NCBI GenBank assembly: GCA_963708895.1
Contig: CAVPUE010000001.1
Location: 27,130-91,129, forward strand
Reading direction: 5' to 3'
Origin: Bacillus_BD sp963708895
Lineage (GTDB): Bacteria; Bacillota; Bacilli; Bacillales; Cytobacillaceae
Length of the DNA: 64,000 nt
The position numbers and the translations under genes are program-made. Shown here piece after piece: positions 36,531 to 50,875 of this stretch. Numbering within the stretch: position 1 is the stretch's first letter; every line of letters starts with the position of its first letter. The notes beneath the pieces are model-generated. The model saw only the letters and a program-made list of their open reading frames with translations. It made no database searches and had not been told where the DNA came from.

Positions 36531-38732
36531 GAAATAGCTCCTCTCCAAGCAGATTCTAATTTTTCTATAGATGTATTTACAACATTTTCCCCGTTATTCG
36601 AAATTTGTAGTACTGGTTGTTCTGTTACTTCCCCAATTAAAGTAGCTCCTGTTATTTTTTCGAATTGAGCTTGATTTTCTTTTTTCACTGAAAGTAGAAA
36701 ACGTGATTGTGATTCACTAAATAAAGCTGTTACCACGTCTCCTGTTGTCTTTACCTTCGCACCCAAATCAGAGCCAAATGTACTTTCTGCCAAAGCAACA
36801 CCTAGACCACCTTCAGCTAAATCATGTGCTGAAGCAACAAGTCCTGCAGTAATGGCATCAAGAACGGCCTTTTGATGTTTCTTTTCTACTTCTAAATCAA
36901 TTTGGGGTGATTGACCATAAATCTTACCTTCCATTAACTTTTGTAATTCACTACCGCCAAACTCTGGCTTTGTTTCACCAAGTAAATAAATTAAATCACC
37001 AGCAGATTTAAATGATTGTGTTGTAATATGATCAAGGTCTTCTACAAGCCCAACCATTCCAATGACAGGTGTTGGATAAATCGCTTCTCCATTTGTTTCA
37101 TTATATAAAGAAACGTTTCCTCCGATGACCGGTGCTTCTAATATTTTACAAGCCTCTGCCATACCATCTGTTGATTTTTCAATTTGCCAGAAGATTTCAG
37201 GCTTTTCAGGGTTACCAAAGTTTAGATTGTCTGTTACTGCTAATGGTTTAGCACCGGAACAAACTACATTTCTGGCTGCTTCAGCTACGACAATTTTCCC
37301 GCCTGTTTCTGGATCTAAATAAATGTAACGCGAATTACAATCGGTTTTCATGGCAAGAGCTTTTCTTGTGCCGCGAATCCGAACAACTGCAGCATCAGAT
37401 CCTGGTGCAACAACTGTATTTGTACGAACCATGTAATCATATTGGTTATAAACCCATTCTTTACTTGCAATGGTTGGTTGTTTTAACAGTTTTTCAAGCA
37501 TTTCTTCCACGTTATCAACTTGTGGAACATCCATGTTCATCTCTTGAAATTCACGGAAATAGGCAGGTTCTGCTGATGGCTTATGATAAACAGGTGCCTC
37601 TTCTGCCAATGCATCTGCTGAAATCTCTGCTACAACTTCACCATGATGAAGGAGACGTAACATTTTATCATCTGTTACTTTCCCAATTGCCACACAATCC
37701 AAATCATATTTTTTAAAGATTTCTTGAATTTCAGGTTCACGACCTGCTTCTACAATTAAAAGCATACGTTCTTGCGATTCTGATAGCATCATTTCATAAG
37801 CTGTCATGCCTGTTTCACGTTGTGGAACAAGGTCCAAATTCATTTCGATTCCTGTTCCTGCTTTACTTGCCATTTCAGATGATGAACTAGCAAGACCAGC
37901 AGCACCCATGTCTTGAATTCCAACAAGTGCATCTGATTTTACTACTTCAAGACAGGCTTCAAGTAATAACTTCTCCATGAATGGGTCTCCAACTTGAACA
38001 GCAGGCCGTTTCTCATCTGAACTCTCTGTTAGCTCTTCAGATGCAAATGTAGCTCCATGGATCCCGTCACGGCCCGTTTTCGCACCAACATACATGACTG
38101 TGTTTCCGATTCCTTTTGCTTGACCCTTTTGGATATCTTTATGGTCAAGAATTCCAACACACATCGCATTCACTAATGGATTGCCTTCATACGATGGTTC
38201 GAATTGAATATCACCGCCAACCGTTGGAATTCCAATACAGTTTCCATATCCCGCAATCCCTGCTACCACTTCTTTAAAGAGGTATTGAACGCGCGCGGAT
38301 GAATCAAGCTCACCAAATCGAAGCGAGTTCAACATCGCAATTGGTCTTGCTCCCATTGAGAAAACATCACGGATAATCCCGCCTACTCCTGTGGCAGCTC
38401 CTTGGTATGGCTCAATGGCAGAAGGATGGTTATGACTTTCAATTTTGAAAACGACCGCTTGTTCGTCACCAATATCAACAATCCCTGCACCTTCACCAGG
38501 ACCTTGTAAGACTTGTGGCCCAGATGTTGGGAATTTCCTTAATACGGGCTTTGAGTTTTTGTAACTGCAGTGTTCTGACCACATAACCGCAAATAGACCT
38601 GTTTCTGTATAGTTCGGAGCACGGCCGAGAATCTTTTCTGCCATCGCAAATTCTTCAGTAGTCAAGCCCATTGTTTTATAGATTTCTTCTTCTTTAATTT
38701 GCTGTGGACTCAGCTTCAAGATTTAACGACAT
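36515..38732 (-). CDS. purL: PurL, FGAM synthetase large subunit (start displaced by a frameshift in this assembly)
   Basis: Synthetase subunit of the PurLQS complex, converting FGAR to FGAM (step 4). It has the FGAM-synthase repeats: GLFAVMWSEHCSYKNSKPVL around residue 50, VVFKIESHNHPSAIEPYQGAATGVGGIIRD (active-site His), and DIQFEPSYEGNPLVNAMCVG. A naive call begins at TTG 38719 (KLSPQQIKEEE), but the ATG at 38732 with GGAGGG six bases upstream codes MSLNLE, and removing one base near 38714 joins it to LSPQQIKEEE. This matches the known B. subtilis N-terminus. The corrected length is 738 residues. It overlaps purQ by 17 bases and purF by 16. Confidence 0.96.
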
Positions 38733-39402
38733 GTGATTCCCTCCATTGTTTCACGATTGATTGGAAAACTTTAAGACCATCTGCTCCTCCTAAGAGTTCA
38801 TCAACAGCTCTTTCAGGGTGTGGCATCATTCCTAATACATTACCTTGTTCGTTCGTAATACCTGCTATATTTTCAAGACTTCCATTTGGATTAATTCCTT
38901 CATACGTAAAGACGATTTGATTATTTTTCTTTAACTCAGCAAACGTTTCTTCATCACAGTAATAGTTCCCTTCACCGTGAGCGATCGGAATTGTGATGAT
39001 TTCATCTTTATCATATTGATTCGAAAACATGGTTTGATTATTTTCTACTCTTAATTTAGATGGACCACAAATGAATTTTAAACTTTCATTTCTTTTCATA
39101 GCACCAGGCAGTAACCCAGCTTCTAGTAAAATTTGAAATCCGTTACAAACACCAAGAACTGGCTTTCCCTCTTTTGCTGCCTTCACAACTTCTTGCATCA
39201 CATTACTAAAGCGGGCAATGGCTCCACAACGTAAATAATCGCCGTATGAGAATCCACCAGGAAGTAAAATTCCGTCAAATTCGTCTAGACTTTCCGTTGT
39301 ATGCCAAACATATTCAACTTCTTCACCTAATTCATCTTTGATTGCATGAAACATATCTATATCACAATTGGATCCAGGAAAAACGATGACTGCAAATTTC
39401 AC
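38716..39402 (-). CDS. purQ: PurQ, FGAM synthetase glutaminase subunit
   Basis: Class I glutamine amidotransferase supplying ammonia to PurL. The 228-residue product starts MKFAVIVFPGSNCDIDM, has the nucleophile elbow PVLGVCNGFQILLEAGLLPGA (catalytic Cys around residue 86), and the His-Glu pair in VLGMMPHPERAVDELLGG around 195. A four-base ATGA overlap joins it to purS, and its end overlaps purL, indicating coupled translation of the three subunits. Confidence 0.97.
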   Translation of the reverse strand: MKFAVIVFPGSNCDIDMFHAIKDELGEEVEYVWHTTESLDEFDGILLPGGFSYGDYLRCGAIARFSNVMQEVVKAAKEGKPVLGVCNGFQILLEAGLLPGAMKRNESLKFICGPSKLRVENNQTMFSNQYDKDEIITIPIAHGEGNYYCDEETFAELKKNNQIVFTYEGINPNGSLENIAGITNEQGNVLGMMPHPERAVDELLGGADGLKVFQSIVKQWRESHVVKS

Positions 39403-39653
39403 TTTGCAACAGCCTCCTCAATTTCAAAACGGTAGTCTTCAATAACTGGGTTTGCTAAGAGGCGATCACATACTTCTTTCACAACATCTTCAACTGGGCG
39501 ATCTGATTTTTCAACCATTAATTCCATGTATTTACCGATACGAACATCAGTGATTTCGTTATACTTCATAGTGTGTAAGGAGTCCATCACCGCTGTCCCT
39601 TGTGGATCTAGTACACTTTCTCTTAACGTGACGAATACCTTTACTTTATACAT
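39399..39653 (-). CDS. purS: PurS, FGAM synthetase small subunit
   Basis: 84-residue subunit that docks PurQ on PurL and forms the ammonia channel. The sequence MYKVKVFVTLRESVLDPQGT followed by AVMDSLHTMKYNEITDVRIGK is standard for PurS. It overlaps purC by eight bases upstream and purQ by four downstream. AGGAGG precedes the ATG. Confidence 0.97.
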   Translation of the reverse strand: MYKVKVFVTLRESVLDPQGTAVMDSLHTMKYNEITDVRIGKYMELMVEKSDRPVEDVVKEVCDRLLANPVIEDYRFEIEEAVAK

Positions 39654-40365
39654 GGTTCCTGCCTCCTAATTTGGCTAAAATGATTTCATATGCATCAGTT
39701 AAATTTCCTAAATCACGACGGAAAAGATCTTTATCAAGCTTATGATTGGTTTTAGCATCCCAGAGTCGGCAAGTATCTGGTGAAATCTCATCAGCTAATA
39801 AAATGTTGCCATCTGTATCCTTCCCAAATTCAAGCTTGAAATCAATCAAAGCAACATCTACTCCTGCAAAAATCCCAGTTAATACTTCGTTTACCTTTAA
39901 GGCCTTTGCTTTTATTTCATTTGCTTCTTCTTTCGTTGCAATTCCAAGTACATCCACATGTTCATCTGTTAATAACGGATCTCCCAAGCAATCATTTTTA
40001 TAATAAAATTCAACAATCGGTCTAGACAAAAGTGTTCCTTCTTCAATCCCTAATCTTTTTGAAAAATTACCTGCAGCTATATTTCGTACTACGGTTTCAA
40101 GGGGAATAATCGTAACCTTTTTAACAAGCTGCTCTGTCTCAGATATTTGTTTAATGAAGTGAGATTCTATCCCTTTTTCTTTTAATTTTTCGAAAATAAG
40201 ACTTGTGATTTCATTGTTTAAACGGCCTTTACCGGCTATTTCAGCCTTCTTTTCACCATTAAAAGCAGTTGCAGAATCCTTGTATTCAACCCAAACGACA
40301 CCTTCATCATCTGTTGCATAGATTTTTTTTGCTTTTCCTTCGTAAAGCTGTGCGCCCTTTTCCAT
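39646..40365 (-). CDS. purC: PurC, SAICAR synthase
   Basis: Joins aspartate to CAIR with ATP, step 7 of IMP synthesis. The 239-residue protein begins MEKGAQLYEGKAKKIYATDDEGVVWVEYKDSATAFNG and shows FIKQISETEQLVKKVTIIPLETVVRNIAAGNF, then LIDFKLEFGKD and LADEISPDTCRLWD (catalytic and Mg-binding region, around 175-215). GGGGAGG precedes the ATG. It lies 57 bases after purB. Confidence 0.97.
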   Translation of the reverse strand: MEKGAQLYEGKAKKIYATDDEGVVWVEYKDSATAFNGEKKAEIAGKGRLNNEITSLIFEKLKEKGIESHFIKQISETEQLVKKVTIIPLETVVRNIAAGNFSKRLGIEEGTLLSRPIVEFYYKNDCLGDPLLTDEHVDVLGIATKEEANEIKAKALKVNEVLTGIFAGVDVALIDFKLEFGKDTDGNILLADEISPDTCRLWDAKTNHKLDKDLFRRDLGNLTDAYEIILAKLGGRNHV

Positions 40366-40422
40366 TTGAAAAGCCTCCCCTTGAATGGGACCCTAGCCCA
40401 TAAAAGTCCCCGATCATGATTC

Positions 40423-41715
40423 TTATAGACCTAATTTTTCAAAAATGTAATCTACATTTTTCAGATGATAGTTGTAATCAAAACAATCCGCAATTTCTTC
40501 TAAAGATAGTTTAGAAGTGATTTTTTCTTCACTTTCCACTAATGTGCGGAATGGAACTTGCGTTTCCCATGATTCCATCGCTTTAGGTTGAACAGTATCG
40601 TAAGCTTCTTCTCTCGGTAAACCTTTGTCAATTAAGGCAAGAAGAACACGTTGTGAATAAATTAAACCAAGTGTACGATCCATATTACGTTTCATATTTT
40701 CAGGGAATACCGTTAAGTTTTTCACGATATTACCAAAACGGTTTAACATATAATTCAAAGCAATCGTTGCATCAGGAAGAATGATTCTTTCTGCAGATGA
40801 ATGAGAGATATCACGTTCATGCCACAGTGGAACATTTTCATAAGCTGTTAGCATATAACCACGGATTACACGAGCCATCCCTGTCATATTTTCAGAACCA
40901 ATTGGATTACGTTTATGTGGCATGGCAGATGAACCTTTTTGCCCTTTTGCAAAGAATTCTTCTACTTCGCGCGTTTCACTTTTTTGTAAGCCACGAACCT
41001 CCACAGCAAATTTTTCAATTGAAGTCGCAATTAAGGCAATGGTAGACATATAATGTGCATGACGATCACGTTGTAGGGTTTGTGTTGAAATCGGTGCTGG
41101 TTTAATTCCTAGCTTTTCACAAACGTATTTTTCTACAAATGGATCAATATTTGCATAGGTTCCAACTGCACCGGAAATTTTCCCATATTCAATTCCTGCA
41201 GCTGCTTGTTTAAAGCGTTCTAGATTACGCTTCATTTCTTCATACCATAACGCCATTTTCAAACCAAATGTAGTTGGCTCTGCATGGACCCCATGTGTAC
41301 GCCCCATCATAACGGTATACTTATGTGCTTGGGCCTTTTCTTTTAGGATGTCAACAAATCTTTCAAGGTCCTTTAAGAGAATCTCATTTGCTTGTTTAAT
41401 TAAATAAGACAGAGCGGTATCGACAACATCTGTTGATGTTAATCCATAATGTACCCATTTTCTTTCTTCACCTAATGTTTCTGAAACTGCACGGGTGAAT
41501 GCTACGACATCATGTCTTGTTTCTTCTTCAATTTCTTTAATACGGTTCATGTCGAACGAAGCATTTTCACGGATTTTCACTACATCTTCTTTAGGAATCT
41601 CACCCAGCTCAGCCCATGCTTCACATGCAAGGATTTCAACCTCTAACCAAGCTTTATAGCGATTTTCCTCTGTCCAAATCGCACCCATTTCTGGCCTAGT
41701 ATAACGATCGATCAT
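40423..41715 (-). CDS. purB: PurB, adenylosuccinate lyase
   Basis: Releases fumarate from SAICAR and from adenylosuccinate, so it acts both in IMP and AMP synthesis. The 430-residue protein has MIDRYTRPEMGAIW at the start, DVVAFTRAVSE around 68 and HYGLTSTDVVDTA around 90. MMGRTHGVHAEPTTFG around 138 carries the catalytic His. The fumarase-superfamily signature GQKGSSAMPHKRNPIGSEN, with the catalytic Ser loop, lies around 260. GGAGG precedes the ATG. It lies 30 bases after purK. Confidence 0.97.
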   Translation of the reverse strand: MIDRYTRPEMGAIWTEENRYKAWLEVEILACEAWAELGEIPKEDVVKIRENASFDMNRIKEIEEETRHDVVAFTRAVSETLGEERKWVHYGLTSTDVVDTALSYLIKQANEILLKDLERFVDILKEKAQAHKYTVMMGRTHGVHAEPTTFGLKMALWYEEMKRNLERFKQAAAGIEYGKISGAVGTYANIDPFVEKYVCEKLGIKPAPISTQTLQRDRHAHYMSTIALIATSIEKFAVEVRGLQKSETREVEEFFAKGQKGSSAMPHKRNPIGSENMTGMARVIRGYMLTAYENVPLWHERDISHSSAERIILPDATIALNYMLNRFGNIVKNLTVFPENMKRNMDRTLGLIYSQRVLLALIDKGLPREEAYDTVQPKAMESWETQVPFRTLVESEEKITSKLSLEEIADCFDYNYHLKNVDYIFEKLGL

Positions 41716-41745
41716 GATCCATCCTCCGATCTATTCTGCGCAACT

Positions 41746-42873
41746 TTACCATATATTACTTTGTTCGATTTCTTCTAAAGCCTCTTCAACAGAATTACGT
41801 AAGAGCGTCACATGTCCCATTTTGCGTTTTTCTTTGGCATCTTTTTTTCCATACAAGTGGATTTTCCAATCCTTCTTTTCCGGAACAATTTCCATGATTT
41901 TCTCCATGTGTTCGCCCAAGATATTCACCATCACAACGGGTTTAAGCAATGTTGTGCTTCCAAGTGGTAAATTACAAACAGAACGAACATGCTGTTCAAA
42001 TTGTGAAGTTTCACATGCCTCTATAGAATAATGACCAGAGTTATGTGGCCTTGGTGCCAATTCATTCACATAAATCCCTTCATTTGTTAAAAACATTTCA
42101 ACAGCCAAAATACCGACTAATTGAAAGCTCTGAGCAAGCTTTTTCGCTATTTCAATTGCATTCTCCGTGGCTGACTCACTAATTCTTGCCGGAACAATGG
42201 TCTCATGCAAAATATTGTCTTGATGAATATTTTCACCAACGGGAAAAATCGTTGTTTCCCCTTTCGCATTTCTACAGACAATGACTGAAATTTCCTTTTC
42301 ATAAGGAATAAATTTTTCTAACACACAAGTTCCTGATTGTAAAAGCTTCGCTGCTTCTTTCACTTCGTCTTGTTGGCGGATAACGTATTGTCCTTTGCCG
42401 TCATAGCCTCCATTTGCCGTTTTCAACACAGCAGGATAACCAAGCTCGTTTAAGCCATTAAGTATATCTTCTTCTTTATTTATAACCGTATAGGGTGCAA
42501 CCTCTATTCCTGCTGCCACAATCGCTTGTTTTTCCGTAATACGATTTTGAGTAATTTCTAATAATTTAACTCCTTGTGGTACATAAGCATTTTCACTTAA
42601 CCAACGAAGACCATTTGCATCAATGTTTTCAAATTCATAGGTAATGACATCACTTACTTGGGCCAATTTTTGAAGTGAATCAATATCACTATACTGACCA
42701 ATGATCGCTATATCTGAAACTTGAGCACATGGACAATCCTCTGTTGGATCCAAGACAGCTATACGGTATCCTTGTGCCTTTGCAGCTAGTGCAATCATTC
42801 TTCCAAGCTGCCCACCACCAATGATACCGATTGTTTGTCCTGGTAAAATAACTTTATTAGACAAGCTGATCAC
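41746..42873 (-). CDS. purK: PurK, N5-carboxyaminoimidazole ribonucleotide synthetase
   Basis: ATP-grasp enzyme making N5-CAIR from AIR, bicarbonate and ATP. The 375-residue product has QTIGIIGGGQLGRMIALAAKAQGYRIAVLD (N-terminal fold), ALKTANGGYDGKGQYVI-type ATP-binding loop around 145, LEKFIPYEKEISVIVCRN, and EMFLTNEGIYVNELAPRPHNSGHYSIEAC around 260. The start is ambiguous: GTG at 42873 overlaps purE by 17 bases and no site is strong; TTG at 42864 is the alternative. Second gene of the operon. Confidence 0.95.
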   Translation of the reverse strand: MISLSNKVILPGQTIGIIGGGQLGRMIALAAKAQGYRIAVLDPTEDCPCAQVSDIAIIGQYSDIDSLQKLAQVSDVITYEFENIDANGLRWLSENAYVPQGVKLLEITQNRITEKQAIVAAGIEVAPYTVINKEEDILNGLNELGYPAVLKTANGGYDGKGQYVIRQQDEVKEAAKLLQSGTCVLEKFIPYEKEISVIVCRNAKGETTIFPVGENIHQDNILHETIVPARISESATENAIEIAKKLAQSFQLVGILAVEMFLTNEGIYVNELAPRPHNSGHYSIEACETSQFEQHVRSVCNLPLGSTTLLKPVVMVNILGEHMEKIMEIVPEKKDWKIHLYGKKDAKEKRKMGHVTLLRNSVEEALEEIEQSNIW

Positions 42874-43345
42874 TACTTTCTAATGCTGCTTTTTTCATTT
42901 CATTTCGATAGTTTTCCAATCTTTCCGCTAAACCTTCATCAAAGGCACCAAGTATCTGAACTGCCAGCAGACCTGCATTTTTTGCTCCAGATGTTCCGAT
43001 CGCCACCGTTGCGACTGGAACTCCTCCAGGCATTTGAACAATGGATAAAAGTGAATCTAGACCGCTTAGAGCCTTTGATTGAACAGGGACTCCAATCACA
43101 GGTAACGTTGTCTTTGCTGCTACCATACCTGGTAAATGTGCTGCCCCTCCTGCTCCAGCAATAATAACCTTTAAGCCTTTTTCTCTTGCCCCTTCAGCAT
43201 ATTGAAACATTAAATCTGGAGTACGATGTGCAGACACGACTTTCTTTTCATAAGGAACTTCGAATAGTTCAAGAATCTCACAAGCCTGTTTCATCGTTTC
43301 CCAGTCAGATTTACTCCCCATAATGACTCCTACTTGAGCCTCCAT
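42857..43345 (-). CDS. purE: PurE, N5-CAIR mutase
   Basis: Class I mutase converting N5-CAIR to CAIR, paired with PurK. The 162-residue product starts MEAQVGVIMGSKSDWETM (phosphate-binding SDW motif), followed by VVSAHRTPDLMFQYA with the catalytic His and the IAGAGGAAHLPGMVA loop. The ATG at 43345 with GGAGG at seven bases is chosen; the frame extends 15 codons upstream without a site. First gene of the pur operon, about 170 bases after the riboswitch terminator. Confidence 0.97.
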   Translation of the reverse strand: MEAQVGVIMGSKSDWETMKQACEILELFEVPYEKKVVSAHRTPDLMFQYAEGAREKGLKVIIAGAGGAAHLPGMVAAKTTLPVIGVPVQSKALSGLDSLLSIVQMPGGVPVATVAIGTSGAKNAGLLAVQILGAFDEGLAERLENYRNEMKKAALESSDQLV

Positions 43346-43517
43346 AAAATACCTCCATCCATATTCGCCTATACTTTTTTTACCAATCAAATTATATCAT
43401 TTAATACAAAGATTCCTGCTTTTGAAAATAGACAACTTTCGAACATTGTTTTATGAGGAAATAATCCATTTTACTTTAGTGTTTGCCTTTTCCATATACT
43501 TTTACTCCTAAATCCCT

Positions 43518-43567
43518 AAAAAAGCCCAGACAGATGCATCCATGAGGGAAAGCAATCTGTCTGGGCT
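43518..43567 (-). terminator. Attenuator hairpin of the pur guanine riboswitch
   Basis: On the minus strand AGCCCAGACAGAT pairs perfectly with ATCTGTCTGGGCT (13 bp) and is followed by TTTTTTA. The loop holds CTTTCCCTCAT, an exact complement of the 3' side of the aptamer's P1 stem (ATGAGGGAAAG), so the two can pair as an alternative structure. Confidence 0.9.
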
Positions 43568-43643
43568 AGTAAGTCGTCTTGAAAGATATAATAGAAATAT
43601 ACTCCGTATATTCTATTAAGATGGTTGCCGAGTAATTGACTTT

Positions 43644-43714
43644 CCCTCATAGTCCAATCATTTACGGTAATCAGGTAGATACTTATAGGCCATATTCCTA
43701 TTATTATATGAGGG
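43644..43714 (-). promoter_or_regulatory. Guanine-class purine riboswitch aptamer upstream of purE
   Basis: On the minus strand P1 is CCCTCATA with TATGAGGG. P2 is ATAGG/CCTAT with the loop AATATGG, and P3 is closed around the loop CCGTAAA. The three-way junction has TATCTACC. The base that reads the ligand is C in GGACTATG (U would mean adenine), so it binds guanine or hypoxanthine. Binding should favour the downstream terminator and switch the pur operon off. Confidence 0.93.
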
Positions 43715-43740
43715 CAATAGAATATTTTTCGATACTCCCA

Positions 43741-43769
43741 TTTAAACATGCTTTTTCGACAATTGTCAA
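43741..43769 (-). promoter_or_regulatory. SigA promoter of the pur operon
   Basis: Perfect -35 TTGACA (43769-43764) and -10 TTTAAA (43746-43741) with 17-base spacing, about 30 bases before the aptamer begins. Confidence 0.75.
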
Positions 43770-43779
43770 CAAGAAACTA

Positions 43780-43814
43780 CGAACAATTTTATTATTATTA
43801 AATTCTATTGTTCG
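43780..43814. promoter_or_regulatory. Paired PurBoxes (PurR operator) of the pur operon
   Basis: CGAACAAT at 43780-43787 and its mirror image ATTGTTCG at 43807-43814, 19 bases apart and just upstream of the -35 element. This is the inverted PurBox pair recognised by Bacillus PurR, which represses purine genes when PRPP is low. Confidence 0.82.
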
Positions 43815-43850
43815 TGTTTATTGTTTATTCCAGAATTTTCACTTCAAATA

Positions 43851-44021
43851 TTATTTTCCTTCCTGCTGGTTCATAGGATACTTGTCCATTTTCGTTTTTT
43901 CTTGAAATATAGGTTTTTCAGTTCTCTTTACAGGTACATATCCGTCTTTTTTAATCCGTTCTAGGCAATCATTGATACTTTCATTTTCTTCAACTTCATA
44001 GATCTTTTTCTTTTTATTCAT
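43851..44021 (-). CDS. NETI-motif small protein (YebG type)
   Basis: A 56-residue basic protein. From ATG at 44021 it reads MNKKKKIYEVEENESINDCL, then ERIKKDGYVPVKRTEKPIFQ and a short polar tail. ENESINDCLERIKKDGY..P..R.EKP is the pattern of the NETI-motif family (B. subtilis YebG), here with Ser in place of Thr in the naming motif. In B. subtilis yebG also lies directly upstream of purE, so the position is conserved. Its function is unknown. AAAGGA is about ten bases before the start. It is separated from purE by the pur promoter and riboswitch, and follows the 5S rRNA terminator. Confidence 0.8.
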   Translation of the reverse strand: MNKKKKIYEVEENESINDCLERIKKDGYVPVKRTEKPIFQEKTKMDKYPMNQQEGK

Positions 44022-44082
44022 CCTATTGTATTCCTTTCCATTTATATGTGATATATTTTACATTTTATAAAAAAATATACGT

Positions 44083-44115
44083 AAAAAAAGAGCACCCTTA
44101 AGGAAGGATACTCTT
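44083..44115 (-). terminator. Terminator of the rRNA operon
   Basis: On the minus strand AAGAGTATCCTT pairs with AAGGGTGCTCTT (two G-U pairs) around CCTT, followed by TTTTTTTA, five bases after the 5S gene. Confidence 0.9.
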
Positions 44116-44120
44116 TTGTT

Positions 44121-44236
<116 letters not shown>

Positions 44237-44334
44237 CTATTTAATTTGAGAGTTGTTCTCTCAAAACTGGATAATGTTGAAGAAGAAATAACACGTATAA
44301 ACATTTATCTTTCTATTACATATAGGTTAAGTCC

Positions 44335-48978
<4,644 letters not shown>

Positions 48979-49118
48979 AAGTGTTTGAATAGCTCATAAA
49001 AGTTTGTTGCAATTAAGCAACTAGTTTTGTTACATATAGTAACTTGAATTAACGTTGACGTTTTTGTTTGTTTAGTTTTCAAAGAGCAATTTTTCTATCG
49101 CTTAGAAGCGACTTTAAT

Positions 49119-49148
49119 AATATATCACAATCGATTTCAGAAAGTCAA
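49119..49148 (-). promoter_or_regulatory. rRNA operon promoter
   Basis: On the minus strand TTGACT (49148-49143) and TATATT (49124-49119) at 18 bases, preceded by an A/T-rich UP-like region. Downstream come a CGCTT/AAGCG hairpin and the boxA-like GCTCTTTGAAAACTAAAC antitermination block at about 49069-49088. The rest of the 350-base gap before pbuG is AT-rich, with no gene seen. Confidence 0.7.
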
Positions 49149-49293
49149 CAACTTTTTTAAAATCTTTTATACTTTATATGTTTCATTTCCTGTTTAACGA
49201 CTGTTTTAATATACTAACATTTAGATATCCTAACGTCAATATTATTTTTAACAAAACCACAAAAAGTTCACATCTGCTATTTCAACGAGAAAC

Positions 49294-49323
49294 AAAAAAG
49301 CTGACCACACCATGCAGCCAGCT
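49294..49323 (-). terminator. Hairpin terminator of pbuG
   Basis: On the minus strand AGCTGGC pairs with GTCAGCT and TTTTTTG follows, about ten bases after the stop codon. Confidence 0.65.
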
Positions 49324-49332
49324 CCATCAAAT

Positions 49333-50659
49333 CTATCTGAAAATAAAATATAAGACAAAGATAATAAAGAATAAATACATAATTGGATTAATCTCTTTAC
49401 GACGACCTGCAACGATCATAGTGATTGGATAGAAAATAAATCCAACCGCGATACCCGTTGCAATGCTATAAGATAAAGGCATAAGTGCCATTGTTAAAAA
49501 CGACGGGACTGCAATCGCAAAATCCTTCCAATCAATATTACCTAATGATGAAACCATCAATACTCCAACAATAATTAAAGCAGGTGCTGTTACATAAGAT
49601 GTAACAATCTGTAATAACGGGAAAAAGAATAGAGACAATAGAAAACATACTGCTGTTACAAGTGAGGCAAAACCAGTTCTTGCTCCTGCCGCAACCCCTG
49701 TTGATGACTCAACAAAAGATGTGACGGTTGAAGTTCCTAAAACTGATCCAGTCACGGAAGCAATTGAATCTGAAAATAAAGCTCGACCTGCACGAGGAAG
49801 TTTATTATTCTTCACAAATCCAGCTTGGTTAGCTACCGCCACTAATGTACCTGCGTTATCAAAGAAGTCCACAAATAAAAATGTTAAGATAACTCCAATC
49901 ATCGCTGTTGTATAAAAAGACGGATCACTAAAGGATGTAAATACCGCCCCAAATGTTGGTTCCAAACTTGGTACTTTATCAACGATTTTCGTTGGGATGT
50001 CAATTAAACCAAAAATCATCCCGGCAATAATCGTAATGATCATTCCGAAAAATACGCCGCCTTTAACACCTCTTGTCATTAGTATTACCGTTACAATGAT
50101 TCCAAATATAGAAAGTAGTGTATTTGGTTGAGTAATATCGCCAATGGCCTACTAATGTAGCATCGTTATTAACGATTATACCTGAAGACTGTAACCCAAC
50201 AAACGTAATAAACAATCCAATACCAGCACCAACCGCATGCTTTAATTCAATTGGAATTGCATTGATTAACTTTTCGCGTAATCCTGTTAACGTTAAAATC
50301 AAGAAGAACATACTCGAAATAAATACTGCTCCTAATGCATGCTGCCAAGGTGTACCCGTCCCCAAAACAACGGTATAAGCAAAGAATGCATTTAAACCAA
50401 GACCCGGCGCAAGTGCTAAAGGATATCTCGCAACCAACCCCATTATCAAACAACCAATTGCAGCAGATAATGCGGTTGCCACAAATACAGCACCATAGTC
50501 CATTCTTAGGTGATTCGGTAAATCCGGTACATCCGCCAACGTTAATGTAATCGGATTTACTACTAAAATATAGGCCATTGCTAGAAACGTTGTTATACCA
50601 CCAATTATTTCACGGCGATAGTTCGTTCCCAATTCTTCAAACTGAAAATACTTCTTCAT
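49333..50659 (-). CDS. pbuG: PbuG, hypoxanthine/guanine permease (frameshifted in this assembly)
   Basis: NCS2/AzgA-type proton-coupled purine base importer with about 12-14 membrane segments. The opening MKKYFQFEELGTNYRREIIGGITTFLAMAYILVVNP and the ALAPGLGLNAFFAYTVVLG motif follow B. subtilis PbuG closely; the second half has FVDFFDNAGTLVAVANQAGF and SSTGVAAGARTGFASLV. The frame stops early near 50063 because of one extra C near 50149 (GGCCATTGG). Removing it joins VGIGDITQPN and gives 441 residues, the normal length. It is preceded by its own guanine riboswitch, promoter and PurBox pair, which supports a purine substrate. Confidence 0.92.
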
Positions 50660-50796
50660 AAATGAACCTCCTAAATAAGTTCTTTCTTAAAAATGCCTTT
50701 GGCTGATTACAAAGGAAGATATCTTTGTATAGAAATATTATTATATTTTTATGATTACCTAATTCAAAGACTATAACGCCCCTTTTTTAGAAAAAG

Positions 50797-50827
50797 CAAA
50801 AAAGCACTTCGTTACATACGAGGCGCT
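50797..50827 (-). terminator. Attenuator hairpin of the pbuG riboswitch
   Basis: On the minus strand AGCGCCTCG pairs imperfectly with CGAAGTGCT, followed by TTTTTTG. The descending part CGAAGTG repeats the 3' side of the P1 stem, as expected for mutually exclusive structures. Confidence 0.7.
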
Positions 50828-50875
50828 TGACTACAATTATGACATCAATAGGATTATATAAAATCTTCTATATGT

